A DNA stretch of 37,320 bases from CAXRDE01 sp964229355 (GTDB lineage Bacteria > Cyanobacteriota > Sericytochromatia > UBA7694): the NCBI GenBank assembly GCA_964229355.1, contig CAXRDE010000006.1:1-37320 (forward strand), in the 5' to 3' direction. How positions within the stretch are numbered: the stretch's first letter is position 1; every line of letters starts with the position of its first letter. The position numbers and the translations under genes were made by a program. Shown in pieces: positions 8,087 through 15,697 of this stretch. Under the pieces are notes generated by a model. It did not search any database. It was not told the DNA's origin and was given only the letters and a program-made list of their open reading frames with translations.

Positions 8087-9916
8087 ATGATCGATACAGA
8101 CGTCCTCCTTCAACACTATCAAAAGGCACAAGAACATCACCCCCAGGCCCTGGCGCTTCTGGGTGCCGATGCACACCTCAGTTTTGCCGCACTCCACCAG
8201 CGGGCACTGCAATGGGTTCCCCTCCTCGAACCCTTAGATTCAGCGCTACTCTATTTGCCCCCCTCTTGCACGTTTTATAGCCTTGTGGTTGCCGGCCTGT
8301 TGACCCATACGCCCCTTGTGCTCCTGGATCCTGCAGTGCCCGTCCCTGCATCTATCCAAACCTTCAGCACCGCAGTGCTGACAAGCCCCGAGCTACAGGC
8401 CCAGGCCCTGGCGTGTTTTTCAAACGCGACGGTACACATTTCCCCCCCTCACGCTCCTCTGGTCCCACAGGTCAAGCTCAAAAGCGCTTCAACCTCCCCA
8501 CAGGCCCTGCATCATTTGATGACCTCAGGCTCCAGCGGAACCCACAGTTTTGTCACCATTGGTCGAGACGCCGTTGCCCTGCATATGCAAGAGATGAATC
8601 TTCACTATCCCTACCCCGCTGAGTCCGTCAACGCCAACCTGACACGCCACACCAGTGCTGCGGGTATCAATGGCTTTTGGCGGGTTCTTTTATCGGGGGC
8701 CGGTTTTTTGTTTAGCGACCTCAAACAGGAGGCTTTAAGTCAGGTGTATCAGCGTCTGAAAGCGCAGCCCCTGCACAGCTTGCAAGGCATTGGTCCGCTG
8801 CTCGAAGCCCTGATGGACGTCATTCCCCCCGGCGAAAAGCTGGACAGCCTTCAACACATCATTTTTGGCGGCCAAAGTCTCAGTCCCCAGCAACTCCAAA
8901 AAATCGCAAGGGTTTTGCCCACTGACTGTGCCTTTTCTTTCAATTACTCCAGCAGTGAAACCCTCCAAATTACAGCGTATTCAGATACCCTGTCCGGGGC
9001 CTTAAGCCGCGAACAGATTCCCTGTGGACGGCCCTTGCCCTCACGAGAGGTAAAAATTCTGGGACCCGACCAGAAGGAAATGCCCCCCGGCGAAAGCGGA
9101 GAAATTGTCGTCTTTGCAGAGCACATGGCCCTGGCCATTGAGAGTCCTACCGCAGCAGAGCGCTTTTACGTGGATCCGCACCAGCCCTCACGCCAGGTGT
9201 ACCATACCCGAGACCTGGGACGTTGGAACACCCAGGGCGAACTGGAATACCTGGGTCGGCTGGATCGCCAGATCAAATTAAACGGGGTACGCATCGATCC
9301 TGCCCGCATTGAAAAAGCACTGGAATCTTTACCCTCCATCAGACATGCCGTGGTGCTGGGCTTAGATCATGAAGGGCAAACCCACCTGGTCAGCTGCTTT
9401 GTGTCCTCAGCATCCCTGTCTCAGGCCACGCTGCATGCACAGCTTTCTCAGATTTTGCCAGACACCTGGGTGCCTCGCTTTGGGTTTCCCTTTGAGGCCC
9501 TTCCCCTTCAGGCCTCAGGCAAAATCGATTATCCGCAACTCAAGAAGCAAGCCCAGGCCCTTCTCAGCGCGGCGCTAACCCCCGCACCCACCCCAGCACA
9601 GGTCACTCCCGATCTGGAAAACCAATTACAACAGCTCTGGAATCAGATTCTTGGCTACACGGTACAGGGTGAAGACCCTCACTTTATGTTGGCTGGTGGC
9701 GATAGTCTCAAGGCAAACCTGTTGGTCAGCCAGCTTACGCAGCTGGGTTATGGCCCCTTAGAGAGTCTCTGGGTAGCTCAACACCCCACGCTCAAAGCCC
9801 AGGTAAGGGCCCTTCAACACCCCACCGGCGACACGTCTGCCATATCATCGGCAACAGCACAGGGGCCACTGCCCCATGACAAAGAAAAAATTCTGCAGTA
9901 TTTGGGGTGGGTTTAA
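8087..9916 (+). CDS. NRPS-like adenylation-thiolation didomain
   Basis: This 609-residue protein activates a carboxylic acid as its AMP ester and loads it on its own carrier domain. Adenylation motifs appear in order: the P-loop MTSGSSGTHSF (145-155), FNYSSSET (285-292), HTRDLGRW with Asp376, GRLDRQIKLNGVRID (390-404), and the catalytic-lysine motif LQASGKIDY (Lys479). A carrier domain follows with LAGGDSLKAN, where Ser540 would take phosphopantetheine. There is no condensation or thioesterase domain. In my alignment the position of the Asp that binds the substrate amino group (GrsA Asp235) is alanine (Ala191), so the substrate may not be an ordinary alpha-amino acid. The next gene starts 3 bp downstream. 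No phosphopantetheinyl transferase is visible in the window. Confidence 0.93.
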   Translation: MIDTDVLLQHYQKAQEHHPQALALLGADAHLSFAALHQRALQWVPLLEPLDSALLYLPPSCTFYSLVVAGLLTHTPLVLLDPAVPVPASIQTFSTAVLTSPELQAQALACFSNATVHISPPHAPLVPQVKLKSASTSPQALHHLMTSGSSGTHSFVTIGRDAVALHMQEMNLHYPYPAESVNANLTRHTSAAGINGFWRVLLSGAGFLFSDLKQEALSQVYQRLKAQPLHSLQGIGPLLEALMDVIPPGEKLDSLQHIIFGGQSLSPQQLQKIARVLPTDCAFSFNYSSSETLQITAYSDTLSGALSREQIPCGRPLPSREVKILGPDQKEMPPGESGEIVVFAEHMALAIESPTAAERFYVDPHQPSRQVYHTRDLGRWNTQGELEYLGRLDRQIKLNGVRIDPARIEKALESLPSIRHAVVLGLDHEGQTHLVSCFVSSASLSQATLHAQLSQILPDTWVPRFGFPFEALPLQASGKIDYPQLKKQAQALLSAALTPAPTPAQVTPDLENQLQQLWNQILGYTVQGEDPHFMLAGGDSLKANLLVSQLTQLGYGPLESLWVAQHPTLKAQVRALQHPTGDTSAISSATAQGPLPHDKEKILQYLGWV

Positions 9917-9919
9917 AAC

Positions 9920-10576
9920 ATGGGACTGATTCTTTTTGGCCTCGGCAGCACCGCAGAGGTTATGCATTATCATCTGACGCGCGCGGGTCACCAGATCGTG
10001 GCGTTTACCGTGGACAGTGACTACCAGACCGCAGACACCTTTCTGGACTGTCCCGTGGTGGCCTTCGACCACATAGAAAAAGCGTTCTCTCCTGTAGATC
10101 ACCAGATGATGATCTGCATGGGTTATGCCCAGGTCAACCAGCGACGGGCAGCGCGTTTTGCTGAGGCCCAGCGTAAAGGATACACCCTGATGGCCTATGC
10201 CAGCCCGGACGCCAAAATCTGGGATGGACTGATCCTGAAACCCAATTGTCGAATTGGCGATTTGACGCTGATCCAACCCTTTGCCACCCTTGAAGAAAAC
10301 GTGTACATTGGCAGCAATTGCATCATTGGACACCACTCCCAGATTGCCGAACACTGTTTTTTGGCCTCGCGGGTGACCCTCGGAGGCGGTGTGGTCATTG
10401 AGCCCTATGCCTTTGTGGGCACCGGTGCCACCCTCAGAAATAAAGTGCGGGTTGGGGCTCACTCGGTGATTGGTGCGGGTGCAGTGATCTTAGAAGATAC
10501 CGCTCCCTATAGCGTCCACGTGGCTCAGCCAGCCACCTGCATTCCCATTCACAGCAAGGATTTATCGCCCGGTTAA
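9920..10576 (+). CDS. NeuD/PglD-like left-handed beta-helix acyltransferase
   Basis: This 218-residue protein matches the NeuD/PglD family of O- or N-acetyltransferases. An N-terminal Rossmann-like domain (MGLILFGLGSTAEVM, residues 1-75) precedes a left-handed parallel beta-helix of hexapeptide repeats from about residue 95 to 205 (IGDLTLI, VYIGSNCIIGHHSQI, VRVGAHSVIGAGAVI). Known members acetylate sialic acid or UDP-bacillosamine precursors with acetyl-CoA; others act on diverse small acceptors. It starts 3 bp after the adenylation gene and its stop is directly followed by the next ATG, so translational coupling is likely. In this operon it could acylate the product scaffold, or mark the pathway as one of surface-glycan decoration. 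Confidence 0.9.
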   Translation: MGLILFGLGSTAEVMHYHLTRAGHQIVAFTVDSDYQTADTFLDCPVVAFDHIEKAFSPVDHQMMICMGYAQVNQRRAARFAEAQRKGYTLMAYASPDAKIWDGLILKPNCRIGDLTLIQPFATLEENVYIGSNCIIGHHSQIAEHCFLASRVTLGGGVVIEPYAFVGTGATLRNKVRVGAHSVIGAGAVILEDTAPYSVHVAQPATCIPIHSKDLSPG

Positions 10577-11605
10577 ATGATGCGTACTTTTTTCAATCGT
10601 TGCAAAGCCAAACTTCGCAATACCCGCCACCATCTTCGCAGCGCCAATTGGGACGCTTTGCGGGAATACGAAGCGTTGCGCACGGGGCGCAAACGCCTGC
10701 CCTGGATAACCCTTTTGCACCATTCGTGGCGCTATGGCGCAGACTTCGCCGACAATTACATGCTGGGCTTTTTTGGTAAATCCCCTCACGAGATTCGTCG
10801 CTACATCACCCGTTCCGTGTTTTTTGAGTTTTGCGAACAGGTGAACCAGGCCGCGTATATTCCCATCACCCGCGACAAAAAGCGCTTTGCGGCATTTTTT
10901 AAAGATTGTTTAGGGCGTAAGGTCTGGAACTGGGAAGAACTGCAAAGCCTCTCAGATACAGCGTCTGTACCCGAGCAACTGGTGATCAAGGAGCGCTGGG
11001 GATGTAAGTCACAAGGGGTTTACTTCGTGGAGCATGGCCTTAAACACTGGTCTGAAGTCCGTGATGTGCTCCAAAACCAATTCAGTCCCCCCACAGACTA
11101 CGTGTATGAAGAATATCTGGAACAACATCCCGAAATGGCCCGACTGAATCCGGGTTCCGTTAACGCCCTTCGGGTATACACCTTTGTGGAAGACGATCTT
11201 GAGGTAACCATTTGGGGCATGTACTTACGGGTAGGGGTGCATTCTCGCTTTGACTCGGTGTCTCAGGGGGGTGTCGCCCTGGGCATCAACGCAAAAGGTC
11301 AGACCTGCCATCCCGCGTTTTCTAAAAATCCCTTTGCCCAGACTCCCAGTTTGCACCCGTTAACCCAACAGCCCTTATTTGACTTTCAAGTGCCGCATTT
11401 TGAAGCCATCAAACCCCTGGTGTGTGAGGCGGCTCGCAGGCTGCCTCAGGTGCGTGTGATAGGCTGGGATGTGGCTATCACCGCTGAAGGCCCCTGCCTC
11501 ATCGAAGGCAACGATCGCGGCAGCCACCTGGGGATTCAAAAAACCACAACCCGTAAAGGTTATCGCGACTTGCTGACACCCCACTTCAAAGACGTGCTTT
11601 ATTAA
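10577..11605 (+). CDS. ATP-grasp ligase, sugar-transfer-associated type
   Basis: This 342-residue protein matches the ATP-grasp family often found in polysaccharide loci (PF14397 type). Visible elements are an ATP-binding lysine strand (LVIKERWGCKSQGV), VNALRVYTF near residues 195-203, GGVALGINAKGQ, GWDVAI near 296-301, and the metal-binding LIEGNDRGSHLG near 306-316. ATP-grasp enzymes join a carboxylate to an amine or thiol through an acyl-phosphate. Here it is a plausible amide-bond former, perhaps linking an amino acid or acyl unit to a sugar or peptide. The ATG follows the NeuD-like stop with no gap. It is the last gene of the plus-strand run and converges on the PLP enzyme gene 8 bp away. 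Confidence 0.88.
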   Translation: MMRTFFNRCKAKLRNTRHHLRSANWDALREYEALRTGRKRLPWITLLHHSWRYGADFADNYMLGFFGKSPHEIRRYITRSVFFEFCEQVNQAAYIPITRDKKRFAAFFKDCLGRKVWNWEELQSLSDTASVPEQLVIKERWGCKSQGVYFVEHGLKHWSEVRDVLQNQFSPPTDYVYEEYLEQHPEMARLNPGSVNALRVYTFVEDDLEVTIWGMYLRVGVHSRFDSVSQGGVALGINAKGQTCHPAFSKNPFAQTPSLHPLTQQPLFDFQVPHFEAIKPLVCEAARRLPQVRVIGWDVAITAEGPCLIEGNDRGSHLGIQKTTTRKGYRDLLTPHFKDVLY

Positions 11606-11613
11606 ATCCCGAC

Positions 11614-12804
11614 TCAGGCCGTTTTTTGCCATCCGCCGGGGCTTTTTTCTAACCACACTTCACCGGTATTCAGGGTATGCACGGGTCGATCTGCACCGGT
11701 CAAGTTAATCAAAATACGCTGTTGCGGATCGATAAGTCCTTGCTTACAGGCTTTAGCCACACCCGCCACCGCTGTGGCTGAAGCGTAACAAATCGCAAGG
11801 CCCTCTAAATCCTGCACCCAACGGCGGGCCTCTTCTTGCTCTGCTTCTGTCACCGACACAAAAGCGCCGCCGCTGTCTTTGACAACACGATGCATATACG
11901 GATAGGTGCGGCTGGGGTCTCCCCTTAAAATCGCGCTGGCCAACCCCTGCGGGTGGGGCACAATATCTTGCGGGCGAATGGTCTCAGACTGGTCCTGCCA
12001 CGCCGTCACCTGAGGGGCACAACTGGCCTGCTGCACACATAACAACCGGGGACCTCGCTCAATCAAACCCAGGGCCTGTAACTCCTGGGCCCCGGTATGG
12101 GTGCCGTAAACGCCCATGGCACTGGACACCGCCTGCACATACCAATCAATGGGGGCTTGAATTTGATCTACCGCCTCAAAAAAAGCCAGTTTCAAGCCCT
12201 CGCGCCGACCCGGATTGAAAAAGCCCCGCTCTGCGGTATACCCCTGCTCAGCCGCATAGGCCGCCGCGGCATTGGAGGCGTCCACAAAGGTGCCCTTGCG
12301 CAAGATAAAATGTTGAATCTGTGGGCTCGGCTCATAATTCACCCGATGTCGAAAATCCTCGGCGGTAAACAAAGCCATTTTTAATTCAGGAAAGTGGGGA
12401 ATCACCGCCGCATAAGCGGTGGAACTATTGCCTGTGGATGAGGTGCAGAAATGACGCACACCATTTTCATAAAGATAGGCCAATGCCACCCAGGCCATGC
12501 GGTATTTGGTGGTGCAGGTCGGCTGCGCGGTTTCGTTTTTAAGATACAGGGACTTGAGTCCCAGTTGTCTCCCCAGCGCTTCGGCTTTCACCAGGGGCGT
12601 ATAAGACACGTTCTCTGGAAGATGAGACACCTCTCGGACCGGCAACAGGTCCGCAAAGCGCCGGTAGGGGTTTTCATCGTGATACAGTTGCAGGCTGTCT
12701 AAGGGGTACACCACGTCGGTCAGCCCCTGACAACGTTGACACAGGGGGGCGTAGTCACTTTGCTCTTGATGACAGCGCTTACAAATCAGCTTATATCGTC
12801 CCAT
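11614..12804 (-). CDS. Threonine-synthase-like PLP enzyme
   Basis: This 396-residue fold-type II PLP enzyme resembles threonine synthase: an N-terminal zinc ribbon (CKRC...CQRC, Cys8/11/22/25), YTPLVKAEALG, and the phosphate-binding loop SSTGNSSTAYA. The PLP lysine would be Lys100, but its surroundings read QPTCTTKYRMA instead of the usual NPTGSFKDR, so the aspartate after the lysine and the SFK signature are missing. This suggests a different beta-elimination or replacement reaction rather than housekeeping threonine synthesis. I chose the ATG at 12804 because the zinc ribbon follows it at once, although the frame stays open to 12942 inside the neighbouring gene. It overlaps the flavoenzyme gene by 14 bp, forming a two-gene operon converging on the ATP-grasp gene. 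Confidence 0.85.
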   Translation of the reverse strand: MGRYKLICKRCHQEQSDYAPLCQRCQGLTDVVYPLDSLQLYHDENPYRRFADLLPVREVSHLPENVSYTPLVKAEALGRQLGLKSLYLKNETAQPTCTTKYRMAWVALAYLYENGVRHFCTSSTGNSSTAYAAVIPHFPELKMALFTAEDFRHRVNYEPSPQIQHFILRKGTFVDASNAAAAYAAEQGYTAERGFFNPGRREGLKLAFFEAVDQIQAPIDWYVQAVSSAMGVYGTHTGAQELQALGLIERGPRLLCVQQASCAPQVTAWQDQSETIRPQDIVPHPQGLASAILRGDPSRTYPYMHRVVKDSGGAFVSVTEAEQEEARRWVQDLEGLAICYASATAVAGVAKACKQGLIDPQQRILINLTGADRPVHTLNTGEVWLEKSPGGWQKTA

Positions 12805-13909
12805 GGTTTTCTTTCGTTTCAAAGCGTAAAGGATTAAAATGCTGCGCCAAAGGCATTGGTTTTTTTTGGAGTAAGGACAGCACACCGGCCGCCAAACCCG
12901 CACTCCAGAGCATGCCCTTTGGGCCCGCCCCACTACAGCCAATCATGCGGGGATCTTTGAGCGGCCCCAGAAGGGGAAAGCCATCGGGTGTACCCGGGCG
13001 TAAAGCGGCTTCATGCCCCAGCACTTGCCACTGAGACGATGCGCCGGGTAACCACTCGGCAATGCGCGCGGCAATGTCCTGGGCCTGCGTCGGCGAGGGT
13101 GAAGCGTCAAATCCCGTCTGTAGCTGGCTTCCGCCTAACCAGTACGTCTGATCTTGCAGGTGGTAAACCCCATCTTTACCGTGGGTGATATCAAAGGGTA
13201 GGGGATCACCGTTCAGTTGAACCCTGACAAGGTCTCCCTTAATGGGCAGCAGCGGCGGGCGCGTAAAATCAGGCCACAATTGAGACCAGCATCCTGTGGC
13301 CAGCACCACCGTTTGGGCAGACAGTACGTCACCTTGTGCCAGGTGCACCTTCAGACATGCAGAGCGTTTTTCAATCGTGACAACTTCGCCCTCAAGGTAT
13401 TGCGCCCCTTTGCACCGGGCTGCTTTTAACAGGGCCTGTACGTAGCGCCCGCTGTCTACCGTGGCATTGCCCCGCGTCAATACCCCACCTCGCATCTGTG
13501 ACGTGAGCCGGGGCTCTAAAGCCTGGAGTTGCTTTGCACTCAACCACGCCGCCGAAAAACCGGGCGTTTGCTGGTAATGTTCAGCGACCTTTAACAGACG
13601 GGCTTCGTCGTCGCTCTGCCAGGCGGGCAACAGGCGTTGCACAAGGCGAGGTTTAAAATCAATGCCCGACAAACGCTGCACGTCGTCCCAATGCTGCAGG
13701 TGGCAGCGATACGCCTCCAGGCTAAACGCAGAGAGCGGCCCGGGGACCCCGGGACCGTGCAGGGGGTTTAAACCGCCTGGATTCACAAAAGAAGCCGGCG
13801 GATGCCCGGCATTATCACCCACAATCACCGGCTGTATTCCAGCTAAAGTTAGCAGGTATGCCGTAAAGGCACCTGTTATACCGGTTCCAATAATCAACGT
13901 TTCAATCAC
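12791..13909 (-). CDS. FAD-dependent amine oxidoreductase (DAO family)
   Basis: This 372-residue protein is a DAO-family flavoenzyme (glycine oxidase, D-amino-acid dehydrogenase or sarcosine oxidase type). It starts with a dinucleotide-binding motif LIIGTGITGAFTAY (Gly8, Gly10, Gly13) and has the second FAD strand VVLATGCWS and the C-terminal signature ALRPGTPDGFPLLGP. Such enzymes oxidise an amine or amino acid to the imine. The start codon is GTG (13907-13909). It is the first gene of a pair with the PLP enzyme, overlapping it by 14 bp, which suggests successive steps on an amino-acid-like compound. A thiamine-pathway ThiO role is possible, but no thi genes are nearby. Confidence 0.85.
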   Translation of the reverse strand: MIETLIIGTGITGAFTAYLLTLAGIQPVIVGDNAGHPPASFVNPGGLNPLHGPGVPGPLSAFSLEAYRCHLQHWDDVQRLSGIDFKPRLVQRLLPAWQSDDEARLLKVAEHYQQTPGFSAAWLSAKQLQALEPRLTSQMRGGVLTRGNATVDSGRYVQALLKAARCKGAQYLEGEVVTIEKRSACLKVHLAQGDVLSAQTVVLATGCWSQLWPDFTRPPLLPIKGDLVRVQLNGDPLPFDITHGKDGVYHLQDQTYWLGGSQLQTGFDASPSPTQAQDIAARIAEWLPGASSQWQVLGHEAALRPGTPDGFPLLGPLKDPRMIGCSGAGPKGMLWSAGLAAGVLSLLQKKPMPLAQHFNPLRFETKENHGTI

Positions 13910-13962
13910 GACAGTATGCCCTACTCAGCTCAATCCATACCTTCATCAACAGAACAACCTGC

Positions 13963-13992
13963 ATAGTACAGGATGAAGCGCGAATTGCGCAA
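13963..13992 (-). promoter_or_regulatory. Possible promoter of the flavoenzyme/PLP pair
   Basis: On the minus strand TTGCGC (13987-13992) and TACTAT (13963-13968) are 18 bases apart, each matching four of six consensus bases, 54 bases before the GTG start of the DAO gene. A small palindrome GCAAAGGCTTTGC lies beside the -35. The call rests on sequence alone. Confidence 0.35.
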
Positions 13993-14026
13993 AGGCTTTG
14001 CCCCTGAGAAAAAACAAATTTACCGT

Positions 14027-14752
14027 TTAACCCTTTGGCCGTAAGGTAGAGCGTCCTCCGTCCACACCATAGGTTTGTCCTGTAATCCAACCTGAAGCAG
14101 GGGACAGCAAAAAGCAGGCCAGTGAGGCAATGTCTTCAGGTTGCCCGAGGCGCTGTAAAGGGTGCATTGCAGCAATGCTGGCAGCAGTGTGCTCATTCGC
14201 CAATAGGCGTTGGGCCAAAGGCGTTTGTACCAGTGAGGGGGCAATGGCATTCACACGAATTTTAGGCGAAAGCTCTGCGGCCAGCGAAACGGTGAGTCCC
14301 TCAATCGCGGCCTTGGCCATGCCAATGGATGCGTGAAAAGAAAATCCCTGACGGGCGGCCACACTGCTAAACAGCACCACAGCAGCCTCTGGAGCACGTT
14401 TAAGGGCCGGTAAAGCAGACTGCACAGCCAGCGCTGCCCCCAGGGCATTCACACGAAAATCTGAGATAAAGTCCTCTGCGCGTAAGCGCTGTATACTCTT
14501 TAGTTGAAGGGTACCCACTGCATACACCAGGCCCGCTAATGTTTCTCCGGCTTCCTCCGCCACACGGGCAAAACTGTCGGAATCCGCCACATCAGCACAG
14601 GTGTATCCAGCGTGCAATGCAGTGGCTAATTCCCCTAGTTTTTCTTCATGACGCGCCACCAGATGAAGTCCGTAACCCGCTTGCGCCAGCTGGTGAGCCA
14701 CAGCAGAACCCACCCCACCCGTGGCACCATAAATTAAAACTTTTGAAGCCAT
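14027..14752 (-). CDS. SDR oxidoreductase with atypical active site
   Basis: This 241-residue classical short-chain dehydrogenase/reductase has the cofactor motif YGATGGVGSAVA (residues 8-19), a serine pair at 129-130, Lys147 in SIGMAKAAIEGL, and the downstream IRVNAIAPSLVQTPLA block. The position of the catalytic tyrosine (four before the lysine) is Ile143, so the usual Tyr-x-x-x-Lys pair is absent. A known SDR subgroup carries HASI-type sequences here; its catalytic mechanism, if any, differs. It lies 57 bp after the PhzF gene on the same strand and may belong to that operon. A GGTAAGATGAT segment upstream could be its ribosome site. Confidence 0.88.
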   Translation of the reverse strand: MASKVLIYGATGGVGSAVAHQLAQAGYGLHLVARHEEKLGELATALHAGYTCADVADSDSFARVAEEAGETLAGLVYAVGTLQLKSIQRLRAEDFISDFRVNALGAALAVQSALPALKRAPEAAVVLFSSVAARQGFSFHASIGMAKAAIEGLTVSLAAELSPKIRVNAIAPSLVQTPLAQRLLANEHTAASIAAMHPLQRLGQPEDIASLACFLLSPASGWITGQTYGVDGGRSTLRPKG

Positions 14753-14764
14753 ATCATCTTACCA

Positions 14765-14800
14765 ATCCCATGCGTATTTCCCTTCATCAAATCATGGGAT
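14765..14800. repeat. Inverted repeat between PhzF and SDR genes
   Basis: Perfect 8-base arms ATCCCATG and CATGGGAT are separated by 20 bases, just upstream of the SDR start. It could be an operator or an RNA hairpin near the ribosome site. No T-run follows, so it is not a standard intrinsic terminator. Confidence 0.5.
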
Positions 14801-14809
14801 CGAATTCCT

Positions 14810-15697
14810 CTACAAGTCCCCACGCAGCACGCCCTGAGCCACAGGCTGCACATGCCCCGCCACAAACAAGCGGCCCGCCTGACTGCGAATGTGCAATTGA
14901 CTGGGGCGTCCCATTTCAAGCCCCTGCTCCAGACGCCACTGCCCTGTGGGCTGCTGTCTGGCCAGGCTGGCGGCCAGCACCACCGCCGCGGAGCCCGTGG
15001 CGGGATCTTCGGCAATGCCCGCAGCCGGTGCAAACAAACGCACATGGTAATCTGCAAGGGTTTCGGTCTCGGCACACACCAGATAGGGCTCACACAGGGC
15101 TGGATGCGCCTGAAGCAGAGGATGTTCCAAAGGCCAGACAAAGCGGGCCCGTTGTATGGCCGCCAGGGTGCGAACAGGAATCAGGGCATAGGGGACACCA
15201 CAAGAAACAATTTCCGCAGGCGGCAAGGCTGAGCCCCCCAGATCTTCGGGCTGTAAACCCAACAAGGGCGCTAGCTCCGACAAAGGCAGCGGCAAGGGAG
15301 AAAACGTCGGTGCCTGGGCCGCTTCAAGTTCCCAGGCCCCGTCTGCCAAACGCCTTACGCTCACCGGGCCCACCCCCTCTTCCAGCACCACATCATCACC
15401 CAGCCCATAACGTTCCGCCACCGCATGGGCCGTACCCAGGGTGGGGTGCCCGGCAAAAGGCAGTTCACGGTGTGGCGTAAAAATGCGCACCCGCGCACTG
15501 TGACGGGGATCCACAGGCGCAGACACAAAGGTGGTTTCGGACAGGTTAAATTCACGGGCGATCTGCTGCAAACGCGCATCACTCAGCTCAGTGCCTTCTA
15601 AAAACACCACCGCCAGCGGATTACCAGAAAAGCGGGTCTGGGTAAACACATCCAGCCAGACAAAGTCCAGGGGTGTACCCTGGCTTGCAGCGCTCAT
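14810..15697 (-). CDS. PhzF family isomerase
   Basis: This 295-residue protein has the full PhzF/diaminopimelate-epimerase-like fold: LDVFTQTRFSGNPLAVV at the N-terminus, the general-base glutamate in NLSETTF (Glu54), ELPFAGHPTLGTA, and the second-domain copy EDPATGSAAVV. In phenazine biosynthesis PhzF isomerises dihydro-3-hydroxyanthranilate, but most bacterial homologues have unknown substrates. No phenazine genes are present. It overlaps the flavin-binding/GNAT gene by 4 bp, so the two are translationally coupled and probably share regulation by the divergent MocR protein. Confidence 0.93.
   Translation of the reverse strand: MSAASQGTPLDFVWLDVFTQTRFSGNPLAVVFLEGTELSDARLQQIAREFNLSETTFVSAPVDPRHSARVRIFTPHRELPFAGHPTLGTAHAVAERYGLGDDVVLEEGVGPVSVRRLADGAWELEAAQAPTFSPLPLPLSELAPLLGLQPEDLGGSALPPAEIVSCGVPYALIPVRTLAAIQRARFVWPLEHPLLQAHPALCEPYLVCAETETLADYHVRLFAPAAGIAEDPATGSAAVVLAASLARQQPTGQWRLEQGLEMGRPSQLHIRSQAGRLFVAGHVQPVAQGVLRGDL

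Noticed and set aside
9845..10462. 205-codon minus-strand frame
   Set aside because: It is antisense to the NeuD-like gene, whose hexapeptide repeats are unmistakable.
12805..12942. 46-codon N-terminal extension of the threonine-synthase-like protein
   Set aside because: It overlaps the flavoenzyme coding region and precedes the zinc ribbon that normally begins this family.
14539..15480. 313-codon plus-strand frame, proline- and histidine-rich
   Set aside because: It is antisense to the SDR and PhzF genes, which have clear family motifs. The long frame follows from GC-rich codon bias.
14810..15697. Phenazine biosynthesis cluster
   Set aside because: PhzF homologues are widespread outside phenazine pathways and no other phz genes are nearby.
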